A DNA stretch of 64,000 bases from an uncultured Bacteroidales bacterium (GTDB taxonomy: Bacteria; Bacteroidota; Bacteroidia; Bacteroidales; Bacteroidaceae). The DNA lies in NCBI GenBank assembly GCA_902801425.1, contig CADCIQ010000042.1, positions 1-64,000 of the forward strand. The letters are read 5' to 3'. Shown here one piece after another: positions 45,808 to 54,303 of this stretch. The position numbers and the translations under genes were made by a program. The notes under the pieces were generated by a model. It did not search any database. It was not told the DNA's origin and worked only from the letters and a program-made list of their open reading frames with translations. The stretch's first letter is position 1. Each line of letters opens with the position of its first letter.

Positions 45808-47175
45808 CTTCAAGTACACATCCACCTTCTTTGCTGCATCGCGACCGCTTGCCATAGCACGAACTACGAGACTTGCACCATTAGCAGCATCACCACAAAC
45901 GAAGACGTTAGATGGGAACTCTGGCTGCTGTGGCTTGAGGAAGCCCATAGCAAGGAAGACGATCTCAGCCTTGATGACCTCTGGCTCACCAGCCTCAACC
46001 ATGATAGGACGACCGCCCTCTGGATTTGGTTTCCAGTCGATTGGCTGAACACGCACACCTGTGAGCTTGCCATTTTCGCCAAGGAACTCAAGAGAGTTGA
46101 TATTCCAACGACGAACGCAACCCTCCTCGTGTGAAGAAGTGGTCTTCAGAGTGCGAGGCCAGTTTGGCCAAGGATTCTGTGGGTCTTCTGGTCCTTCAAC
46201 TGGCTTAGGCATGATCTCAATCTGAGTAACGCTCTTACAGCCCTGACGATGAGATGTTCCGATACAGTCAGAACCAGTATCACCACCACCTATTACGAGT
46301 ACGTTCTTGCCCTTTGCCGTTACGCGCTCCTCCTTAGAGAACTCCATGCCAGCGAGCACGCGGTTCTGCTGTGAAAGGAGATCGAGAGCGAGGTGTACAC
46401 CCTTCAACTCACGTCCAGGAATCTTGAGATCACGAGCAGTTGGAGTACCAGTAGAGATTACATAGGCATCAAACTTGCCCACGATCTTCTCCATATCAGC
46501 CTCAGAAACCTTATCGCCCTCAAAGTTGATAGGAGTGTTATACTTGAACTCAATACCCTCTTCTACGAGAAGGTTGATACGGCGGTCGATGACTGCCTTA
46601 TTGAGCTTGAAGTTCGGAATACCATAGCGGAGAAGACCTCCGGCTGCCTCGTTCTTGTCGAATACTGTAACCTTGTAGCCCAACTTGTTAAGACGGTTGG
46701 CAGCAACGAGACCAGCAGGACCTGCACCCACAACGGCAACGGTCTTGCCATTGCGCTTGTACTGCTGCGGAGTGATGAAGTTCTCACGCCATGCAGCCTC
46801 TGTTATTGCACACTCATTCTCGCGGTTAGTGGTAGCCGCATGGTCGGTAAGGTTAAGAACGCACGCCTTCTCACAGAGTGCAGGACAGATACGCCCAGTA
46901 AACTCTGGAAAATCGTTTGTATCGTTCAAACGACGATAAGCCAGTTCCCAGTCGCCCTTGTAGAGAGCGTCGTTCCACTCAGGAGCCTTATTGCCCAGTG
47001 GGCAAGCCCAGTGACAGAAAGGTACACCGCAATCCATACAGCGTGAAGCCTGTTCCTTGCGGTCGTGTGTATTCAATGTCTGCTCAACTTCTCCGAAGTC
47101 GTGAATACGGTCATTTATTGGTCTATAACCTGCCTCAACGCGAGGCACGGTAAGAAATGCTTTAGGATTTCCCAT
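45805..47175 (-). CDS. gltD: Glutamate synthase small subunit
   Basis: It supplies electrons from NADPH for glutamate formation. The start MGNPKAFLTV (47175) is chosen because the upstream extension lies in repeat DNA. N-terminal Fe-S clusters use CMDCGVPFCHWACPLGN and CPALCEKACVLN. FAD binding is at VVGAGPAGLVAANRL and NAD(P)H binding at VIGGGDTGSDCIG. The length of 456 aa is usual. It follows gltB with a 173 bp spacer that contains a GC-rich palindrome. Confidence 0.96.
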   Translation of the reverse strand: MGNPKAFLTVPRVEAGYRPINDRIHDFGEVEQTLNTHDRKEQASRCMDCGVPFCHWACPLGNKAPEWNDALYKGDWELAYRRLNDTNDFPEFTGRICPALCEKACVLNLTDHAATTNRENECAITEAAWRENFITPQQYKRNGKTVAVVGAGPAGLVAANRLNKLGYKVTVFDKNEAAGGLLRYGIPNFKLNKAVIDRRINLLVEEGIEFKYNTPINFEGDKVSEADMEKIVGKFDAYVISTGTPTARDLKIPGRELKGVHLALDLLSQQNRVLAGMEFSKEERVTAKGKNVLVIGGGDTGSDCIGTSHRQGCKSVTQIEIMPKPVEGPEDPQNPWPNWPRTLKTTSSHEEGCVRRWNINSLEFLGENGKLTGVRVQPIDWKPNPEGGRPIMVEAGEPEVIKAEIVFLAMGFLKPQQPEFPSNVFVCGDAANGASLVVRAMASGRDAAKKVDVYLK

Positions 47176-47176
47176 A

Positions 47177-47347
47177 AAAGAGACCCACCCCCGTACCCCT
47201 CCCACAAAGGGAGGGGAGTAGATAGTATAGTGGGTTGTCTACTACTTGTTATTATTATGAATTCAAAAAGAACTTCCCATAAATAGTTTCAATTATTTGA
47301 AGATTGTAACTACTCCCTCCCATTTATGGGGAGGGCTGGGGAGGGGT
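47177..47347. repeat. GC-rich palindromic element between gltD and gltB
   Basis: The left sequence agacccacccccgtacccct and the right ggagggctggggaggggtct are imperfect complements, with tcccacaaagggagggga and ctcccatttatggggaggg inside. One end lies 2 bp from the gltD ATG and the other 2 bp from the gltB stop. It is a divergent member of the GC-rich family seen at 41050 and 56992. Confidence 0.75.
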
Positions 47348-47348
47348 C

Positions 47349-50300
47349 TTAATTATTTATAATCTGCATATCAGCTATCTTCTGCTGAAGCTCGCGGAGC
47401 TTCTCTTCCTGAAGAACGCGCTTGTACTCGATAGGAACAATCTGAACGAAGTCCTCGATATAGTGGTTCCAATCGTCGAGCATACGGCGGGCAAGTTCTG
47501 AACCTGTGTAGAGATAGTGCTGACGAACAAGCTCGTGAAGCTCCTTACGTGCAGATGCCTCCTCAACGAGGTTGATCTCTACCTGATCCATGTTACAGAA
47601 GTAGTCGAAGTTGTGGTTCTTGTCCCAGACGTAAGCCACACCACCTGACATACCGGCAGCGAAGTTACGACCTGTCTCACCAAGTACTACCACGCGACCG
47701 CCAGTCATATACTCACAGCAGTGGTCACCTGCGCCCTCGATAACGGCAATAGCACCTGAGTTACGAACGCCGAAGCGCTCACCTACCCTACCGTTTACGT
47801 AAAGCTCACCAGTTGTTGCGCCATAGAGACCTGTGTTACCAGCGATGATGTTATCCTCTGCTACGAAGTTAGCATCATAGCGTGCAGGTGGGAGGATAGA
47901 GATACGACCGCCAGAAAGTCCCTTTCCGAAGTAGTCGTTAGCCTCACCCTCGAGCTTAAGGTTCACGCCATTTACTGCGAATGCGCCGAATGACTGACCA
48001 GCAGAACCCTTGAACTTGATATTGATAGTTCCGTCAGGAAGACCAGCCTCACCATATTTCTTAGCGATAACGCCAGAGAGCATAGTACCTACGGCACGAT
48101 CTGTATTCTTGATAGCGTAGTCGAGGTTCACCTCTTCCTTGTTCTCAATAGCCTTTTCACAAGCCTTGATGATTTCCTCATCCTTGACACCTTCAACCTT
48201 AGTGAACTGACCACGATCCCAGTAGAGAGCCTTGTCGGTCTCTGGCTTGTGGAGAAGACGAGAGAAGTCGATTGTGCCCTGCTTTGTTGCAGGATCAGCA
48301 GCCTTAACTTCGATAAGGTCTGTGCGACCGATGATATCCTTGAGGTTCTTCACGCCAATCTCTGAGAGGTATTCACGGACTTCCTGTGCAAGGAAGGTGA
48401 AGAAGTTCACAACATAGTCTGCATGACCGCGGAACTTGGCACGAAGTTTCTCGTCCTGTGTTGCCACGCCCACCGGACAGGTATTGGTGTTACACTTACG
48501 CATCATCAAGCAGCCAAGGACGATCAAAGGCAGAGTACCGAATGAGAACTCATCTGCACCAAGCATAGCCATAATGATTACGTCGCGGGCAGTCTTGAGC
48601 TGGCCGTCGGTCTGGAGACGAACCTGATTACGCAGACCGTTGATCACGAGTGTCTGCTGTGTCTCTGCAAGTCCTATCTCAGGAGAGATACCTGCGAAGC
48701 GCATAGAAGAAGCAGGAGAAGCACCTGTACCGCCCTCTGCACCAGAGATAACGATGAGGTCTGCCTTTGCCTTTGCCACACCGGCGGCGATAGTTCCCAC
48801 ACCACTCTCGGCAACGAGTTTAACGCTTACGGCTGCCGTAGGGTTGATGTTCTTAAGGTCGAAGATGAGCTGTGCAAGGTCCTCGATTGAGTAGATGTCG
48901 TGATGTGGCGGAGGTGAGATAAGAGTGATTCCAGGAATAGCGTTACGTGTCTTGGCTATGATCTTGTTCACCTTGAAACCAGGCAACTGACCACCCTCAC
49001 CTGGCTTAGCACCCTGTGCCACCTTGATCTGGAGTTCCTCTGCATTCACGAGATACTCAGCCGTCACACCGAAACGACCTGATGCAATCTGCTTTGTCTT
49101 ACTTGAAAGGCTAACGCCATCAACCTCAGTGTGGTAGCGTGCGTTATCCTCACCACCCTCACCTGTATTGCTTCGAGTGCCGAGTTTATTCATAGCGATG
49201 GCAAGTGCCTCGTGTGCCTCAATGGAGAGAGCGCCGAATGACATAGCACCTGTCACGAAATGCTTTACGATTGATTCTACTGGCTCTACCTCCTCGATAG
49301 GAGTTGGCTTTGCAGCCTTCTTGAATCCGAAGAAATCACGAATGAAGATTGGCTTCTCCTTCTCGTCAACACTCTTTGCCCACTCCTTGAATTTGGCGTA
49401 AGAACCGAGGCGTGTGGCAATCTGGAGGTTGGCTATTGTCTCTGGGTTCCAGGCGTGTTGAATACCATCCTTGCGATAGTTGAACAGACCTGTATTCTGA
49501 AGGAATTTAGGCATTTCATCTGGAACGAATGCCTCATCGTGAAGACGGATAGCATCCTTGGCAATGTCACGCAGACCGATACCGCCTATCGTGCTTATCT
49601 CTGTTCCGAAGTATGTCTTCAAAAGTTCCTCTGAAAGACCTATTGACTCGAATATCTTTGCACCACGATAAGAGCGGATCGTTGAGATACCCATCTTTGA
49701 CATGATCTTCTTAAGACCCTTGTCAACTGCCTTGATATAGTTCTTCTCGGCAGTAGCATACTCTTCCTGCACCTGATGTGTCTTCACAAGCTGATCGAGT
49801 ACGGCGAAGGTCATGTAAGGACAGAGGGCTGATGCTCCATAACCAAGGAGCAATGCTGCGTGCATCACCTCACGTATTTCACCTGACTCAACGATAAGGG
49901 CTGTCTGAACACGCTTCTGTACGCTAATCAAATAATGGTGTACGGCACTCACGGCAAGCAAAGAAGGTATTGCCGCGTGCGTCTCGTCGATATCACGGTC
50001 AGAGAGGATGATATAGTTCACACCGCTGTCAACGCTCTCTTCTGCCTTCTTGCAAAGATTGTCAAGGGCATCACGAAGACCAGCCTCTCCCTTCTCAATC
50101 TCGAAGAGGATGGGGAGCTTAACAGTCTTGAAGCCCTTGTAGCGGATGTTACAGAGAATATCGAGCTGTGTATTTGTAAGTACCGGCTGTGGCAGGCGCA
50201 CCATTTTGCAGTTGCTTTCGTCAGGTGTCAGGATGTTTGTGCCAACTGCACCGATATACTCCGTGAGCGACATTACAAGTTCCTCACGAATTGGGTCGAT

Positions 50301-51833
50301 AGCAGGGTTTGTTACCTGAGCGAACTGCTGACGGAAGTAGTTGAAGAAAATCTGTGGCTTATCAGAAATAACAGCAAGAGGAGTATCGTTACCCATAGCT
50401 GCAACTGGCTCCTGACCATTTGTACACATTGGAACGACGGTCTTGTCGATGTCTTCCTGACCAAAGCCGAATGCACGGAGCTTACGGTCATAGTTCTCCA
50501 CAGAGTTCTCTACCTTACGACCAGACTTCAGTTTCTCCAGCTGAATGCGGTTCGTTGAGAGCCACTGTCCGTATGGATGCTCATGTGCGAGTTTCTCCTT
50601 TATCTCACCATCATAGTAGATCTTGCCTTCCTGTGTGTCGATAAGGAGAATCTTACCTGGCTGAAGACGTCCCTTTGATACCACGTCGCTTGGCTCGAAG
50701 TCCATTACACCTACCTCAGATGCAACAACCATCATGCCCTGCTTTGTAATGGTGTAGCGTGATGGACGAAGACCGTTACGGTCAAGCATACCACCTGCGA
50801 AACGACCATCAGAGAACATAAGGGCAGCAGGACCGTCCCAAGGCTCCATCAGGATTGAGTGATACTCATAGAATGCCTTGAGGTCTTCAGAGATTGGGTT
50901 CTTATCGTTAAATGACTCTGGAACGAGGATTGCCATTGCCTGTGGCAAAGACAGACCGCTCATTACGAGGAACTCGAATACGTTGTCCAATGATGCTGAG
51001 TCTGACATGTCATCCTGAAGGATAGGACGAATCTCCTTGATGTCACCAAGTGCTGGTGAAGAGAGCACAGACTCACGTGCCTTCATCCAACCGCGGTTAC
51101 CACGAACGGTGTTGATCTCACCATTATGGCAGAGGAAGCGGAATGGCTGGGCGAGCTTCCACTTAGGGAATGTGTTTGTAGAGAAACGAGAGTGAACAAG
51201 TGCCAGACCTGATGTGAAATAGTTGTTAGAAAGGTCTGGGAAGTAACGGCGCAACTGACCTGATGTCAGCATACCCTTATAGATAATGTCCGTGCAAGAG
51301 AGTGAGCAGATATAGAACTCCTCATCATCAATGCGGTTCTCTATCTTCTTACGTATCTTATAAAGAATACGGTCAAAGTGCTCCACCTTATCATCGCTTA
51401 CACCTGTAACAAACACCTGCTTGATATCAGGCTCCACCTCACGCGCACCAACACCAAGCACCTCAGGATTTGTAGGCACGTTACGAAGATGAGAGAGTGA
51501 AAGACCTTCACGCTCAATCTCCTCGATCATGATAGAGAGGATCTCAGACTGGCGCTTCTCATCCTTTGGAAGGAATACGAGACCAGTTCCGTAACGTCCC
51601 TTCTCTGGTACTGGAATACCTTGAAGAAGAATAAATTCATGTGGAATCTGCAGGAGAATACCTGCACCATCACCAGTCTTATCGCGTGTCTCAGCACCAC
51701 GATGCTCCATGTTCTCAAGAACACGCAGAGCGTTATCAACCAGTTCATGGCTCTTGTTTCCGTGGATATTCACCACCATGCCGACACCACACGCATCGTG
51801 CTCATACTCGGCACTATACAATCCATTTCCCAT
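47349..51833 (-). CDS. gltB: Glutamate synthase large subunit
   Basis: It converts glutamine and 2-oxoglutarate to two glutamates, working with the small subunit in the cytoplasm. The N-terminal glutaminase has the catalytic Cys at residue 15 (HDACGVGMVVN), implying removal of a short propeptide. A central domain and the FMN/synthase domain (GGTGASPASSMRFAG) follow. The 3Fe-4S ligands are in CLMMRKCNTNTCPVG, and the C-terminal GXGXG beta-helix is present. The length of 1494 aa is normal. Confidence 0.97.
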   Translation of the reverse strand: MGNGLYSAEYEHDACGVGMVVNIHGNKSHELVDNALRVLENMEHRGAETRDKTGDGAGILLQIPHEFILLQGIPVPEKGRYGTGLVFLPKDEKRQSEILSIMIEEIEREGLSLSHLRNVPTNPEVLGVGAREVEPDIKQVFVTGVSDDKVEHFDRILYKIRKKIENRIDDEEFYICSLSCTDIIYKGMLTSGQLRRYFPDLSNNYFTSGLALVHSRFSTNTFPKWKLAQPFRFLCHNGEINTVRGNRGWMKARESVLSSPALGDIKEIRPILQDDMSDSASLDNVFEFLVMSGLSLPQAMAILVPESFNDKNPISEDLKAFYEYHSILMEPWDGPAALMFSDGRFAGGMLDRNGLRPSRYTITKQGMMVVASEVGVMDFEPSDVVSKGRLQPGKILLIDTQEGKIYYDGEIKEKLAHEHPYGQWLSTNRIQLEKLKSGRKVENSVENYDRKLRAFGFGQEDIDKTVVPMCTNGQEPVAAMGNDTPLAVISDKPQIFFNYFRQQFAQVTNPAIDPIREELVMSLTEYIGAVGTNILTPDESNCKMVRLPQPVLTNTQLDILCNIRYKGFKTVKLPILFEIEKGEAGLRDALDNLCKKAEESVDSGVNYIILSDRDIDETHAAIPSLLAVSAVHHYLISVQKRVQTALIVESGEIREVMHAALLLGYGASALCPYMTFAVLDQLVKTHQVQEEYATAEKNYIKAVDKGLKKIMSKMGISTIRSYRGAKIFESIGLSEELLKTYFGTEISTIGGIGLRDIAKDAIRLHDEAFVPDEMPKFLQNTGLFNYRKDGIQHAWNPETIANLQIATRLGSYAKFKEWAKSVDEKEKPIFIRDFFGFKKAAKPTPIEEVEPVESIVKHFVTGAMSFGALSIEAHEALAIAMNKLGTRSNTGEGGEDNARYHTEVDGVSLSSKTKQIASGRFGVTAEYLVNAEELQIKVAQGAKPGEGGQLPGFKVNKIIAKTRNAIPGITLISPPPHHDIYSIEDLAQLIFDLKNINPTAAVSVKLVAESGVGTIAAGVAKAKADLIVISGAEGGTGASPASSMRFAGISPEIGLAETQQTLVINGLRNQVRLQTDGQLKTARDVIIMAMLGADEFSFGTLPLIVLGCLMMRKCNTNTCPVGVATQDEKLRAKFRGHADYVVNFFTFLAQEVREYLSEIGVKNLKDIIGRTDLIEVKAADPATKQGTIDFSRLLHKPETDKALYWDRGQFTKVEGVKDEEIIKACEKAIENKEEVNLDYAIKNTDRAVGTMLSGVIAKKYGEAGLPDGTINIKFKGSAGQSFGAFAVNGVNLKLEGEANDYFGKGLSGGRISILPPARYDANFVAEDNIIAGNTGLYGATTGELYVNGRVGERFGVRNSGAIAVIEGAGDHCCEYMTGGRVVVLGETGRNFAAGMSGGVAYVWDKNHNFDYFCNMDQVEINLVEEASARKELHELVRQHYLYTGSELARRMLDDWNHYIEDFVQIVPIEYKRVLQEEKLRELQQKIADMQIINN

Positions 51834-51968
51834 CTTTAATAATTACGAATTACAAATTATTAATTACCTGTTTACAATTTTTCTATTTATCAAGCAAAAG
51901 CGAAAGGCAACTTAACGAACAATCACCAATTGTCAATTATTATCTGCCCTATGCTTTCAAATTGTTTG

Positions 51969-51999
51969 CAAAATTACTAATTTTCTTTCTTTTTGCAAA
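51969..51999 (-). promoter_or_regulatory. Promoter of gltBD
   Basis: On the minus strand TTTG (51996-51999), a 19 bp spacer and TAATTTTG (51969-51976) match the consensus. The leader to the gltB start is about 130 bases and contains AT-rich complementary words near 51840-51860. Confidence 0.75.
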
Positions 52000-52268
52000 G
52001 TTTCAGCCAGATTATTTTTCCACCACTTTCCTTGAAAATGCCCCAAAATAACAGATTGTAAGCATATACAGCTTCATTTCTTACATAATGAAAGCATTTC
52101 TGTACATTTTTCTTACAATATGCGTTTTCTTGTCAAAAAGTAGGTTCTCTATTGACAATTTGGTCGTTTTTCAGATAAAGACATCTTTGTCTATCTGGCA
52201 AGAACATAATAACCACATACTTTTCAGGTTCGCTCTTCTTCCTATGTAAATACTATTAAATCACCATA

Positions 52269-52353
52269 AAGATACCATAATAATACCATAGTTTATGGTA
52301 TTATTATGGTATTATAATGGTAATATAATGGTATTATAATGGTATTATCATCG
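52269..52353. repeat. Tandem atggtatta repeat with palindromic head, copy B
   Basis: The palindromic head (taccataataataccata and its complement) is followed by five degenerate atggtattat words. Positions 52282-52353 match 32524-32595 with two differences. A ggaggaacaagggagaaaca motif follows. It lies in the long gap upstream of gltB. Confidence 0.85.
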
Positions 52354-52412
52354 AGTTTAGTTCGGAGGAACAAGGGAGAAACATAGGTGGAAGAGCAGAC
52401 CTAAAGACAAAG

Positions 52413-52473
52413 AAACTCCCCTTCTCTCAGCAATAAAGACCCAAAAGCCTAAAGGCAGAGAGAAGGGGAGTTT
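52413..52473. terminator. Terminator with perfect 16 bp stem
   Basis: The arms aaactccccttctctc (52413-52428) and gagagaaggggagttt (52458-52473) are perfect complements with a 29-base loop. On the minus strand they are followed by a CTTTGTCTTT T-rich run. It terminates the 236 aa hypothetical gene that ends at 52579. Confidence 0.85.
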
Positions 52474-52578
52474 TGAGAGAATATAAATCCCACGCCGCCA
52501 AGAGATTTTCGAAAAATTGGCGAAAGCGTGGGGAAATAAAAGCATTTTCAAATGGTGACTGTTATCTCCAATTATAAC

Positions 52579-53289
52579 TTATAATACCACAATACTATCG
52601 TTTTCGAATGCAATACTATATCTTTTTGGTATTAATTTGCCATTGGAATCATATTTGTTCTCTTGAACCTCGAATATAGTACGACTAGCATCACTATTAA
52701 CGGAGTTAACCTCAACTGGTTTGTTGAAAACAAGTTTTGTATTTCCTTTATAAAGCATAAAAACGCTTAATAAAGGTGGATCTATAGAATCACGTTCACC
52801 ACGCAATACAAGAGCCTTACAGTCTCCCATAAAATCAACCACATAGGCTGTTATGTCTCTTGTTTCTTTCCATGGATGATCTGTATAAGTGGCAAATGTC
52901 CAATAATTGTACTTGTACCAAAGCCCATCGTTTGAAAATGTGCCAGTACTCACCTTTGCCCCGTTTTTTGTATAATACTCGATGTCAAGTTTGCTGAAGA
53001 AAACATCCCCAAAAGTTTCGATATTTTCTATTACATCTACATCTGCCTTTTCTGTATGACGATAGAGATGTATTAAATAGTACCCATCACTTGTGTTGAC
53101 TGTCATATTATACTTTTCGACATAGCTTGATGCACTATGGGAAACATTAGGATTACTCCAAAAAGACTCGATGTATTTATTTGAACCAAAAACATCACCA
53201 TTGCTATTTACTTTTCCAATAACCTCTATTGCAAACATTTTGGTTATCAAGAAAAATACTGTACATAAACATAATATTTTTTTTCCCAT
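52579..53289 (-). CDS. Hypothetical exported protein
   Basis: The start MGKKILCLCTVFFLITKMFA (53289) gives a signal peptide; the longer frame adds five residues. The 236 aa product is beta-rich with many aromatics (YNYWTFATYTDHPW) and no Cys pair, lipobox or known motif. The family is not recognised. It stands alone, with a good terminator downstream and no clear promoter in the 175 bp upstream. Codon use resembles its neighbours less than average (more AT), which hints at a recently acquired or fast-evolving gene. Confidence 0.65.
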   Translation of the reverse strand: MGKKILCLCTVFFLITKMFAIEVIGKVNSNGDVFGSNKYIESFWSNPNVSHSASSYVEKYNMTVNTSDGYYLIHLYRHTEKADVDVIENIETFGDVFFSKLDIEYYTKNGAKVSTGTFSNDGLWYKYNYWTFATYTDHPWKETRDITAYVVDFMGDCKALVLRGERDSIDPPLLSVFMLYKGNTKLVFNKPVEVNSVNSDASRTIFEVQENKYDSNGKLIPKRYSIAFENDSIVVL

Positions 53290-53465
53290 AAATAAAAAAA
53301 TCAATTATTTGTAAACATAATATCCTACATCAGTCCTTTTTGACCGTATTATACAGGCAAAGTCGATAGGCATGGCAGATGTAATCTCCATAGCCTCGCG
53401 AAAAGTATTGCAGTTTTTCTCGCTGTATCTCAAGTTGGAGATATAGTCTTAGGCATATTCCTTGT

Positions 53466-54155
53466 TTATTTGCTGTCGTTAAGCAGAAAGCGGAGCACAG
53501 TCTCGTTGAATGTGTCGGGATTCTTGTTGGCAATGAAGTGATTGCCGGGAATGATGGCAAGTTTTGCATTGGTGATAGACTTGGCAATGAGTCGGGTATG
53601 AGCATCTTTTATCATATCGTTATTGCCGGCTATAACAAGGGTTGGGCATTGTATTTGTGAGAGTTCATCAGGCTTCACGTTTGGATCGTTTACCATTAGT
53701 CCGAGCATCTCGGCATTCAGCCTTGCCTTGGGATTTCTCTTTGCGAATAGCCTTGCTATTCTATAGCCTATCTCTATCGGAATCTGCACAGCCCTCTTAA
53801 CACCTGAGGCATCAAGGTTTGCTCCGTTGAGAATCAGTTTCTCCACACGCTCCGGATGTGCAAGGGCAAATACCATTGCTATGTTACCTCCATCAGAAAA
53901 GCCGAGTATATGGGCTTTCACTATGGAGTGCTCATTCATGAATGCAAGTAGGTCATCGGCAAACTGCCTTATGGTGAAGGGTGCATCTCCACGAGGTGTC
54001 TTTCCATGTCCGCGAGTGTCAATCGCAATAACATGGAAATGCCGGGCAAAAGGCTCTATCTGGTGCTCGAAATAGCTACAATCCTCCCCATTGCCATGAA
54101 GCAGTATCAGGGGAAAGCCTTCTCCTTTCTCTATATAGTGGTGGCTGATATCCAT
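53466..54155 (-). CDS. Alpha/beta-hydrolase fold protein
   Basis: It is a cytoplasmic hydrolase of unknown substrate. The oxyanion motif LLHGNGED, strand VIAIDTRGHGKT, nucleophile elbow GFSDGG (Ser87), a late Asp in VIAGNNDMIKD and His in IPGNHFI make a complete catalytic set. The length of 229 aa is at the short end for the family because the cap is small. It sits alone between two repeat-bearing spacers. Confidence 0.85.
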   Translation of the reverse strand: MDISHHYIEKGEGFPLILLHGNGEDCSYFEHQIEPFARHFHVIAIDTRGHGKTPRGDAPFTIRQFADDLLAFMNEHSIVKAHILGFSDGGNIAMVFALAHPERVEKLILNGANLDASGVKRAVQIPIEIGYRIARLFAKRNPKARLNAEMLGLMVNDPNVKPDELSQIQCPTLVIAGNNDMIKDAHTRLIAKSITNAKLAIIPGNHFIANKNPDTFNETVLRFLLNDSK

Positions 54156-54178
54156 TAGTTTCGCAAGCTCAACTTTTT

Positions 54179-54303
54179 AAGTGAAGAACGAAGAGTGAAA
54201 AGTGAAGAATTTAAATTACATTTTATAGTGTAAGGTTAATAAAACGGCCTTTAACTGCTATACTAACTTAAATTCTTCACTCTTAGTTCTTCACTCTTCA
54301 CTT
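54179..54303. repeat. Palindrome of gtgaagaatt words overlapping the DsbD-type stop
   Basis: Arms 54179-54218 and 54264-54303 are imperfect 40 bp complements made of aagtgaagagtgaag-like words. The right arm includes the stop codon of the DsbD-type gene at 54298. It separates that gene from the alpha/beta hydrolase gene. Confidence 0.7.
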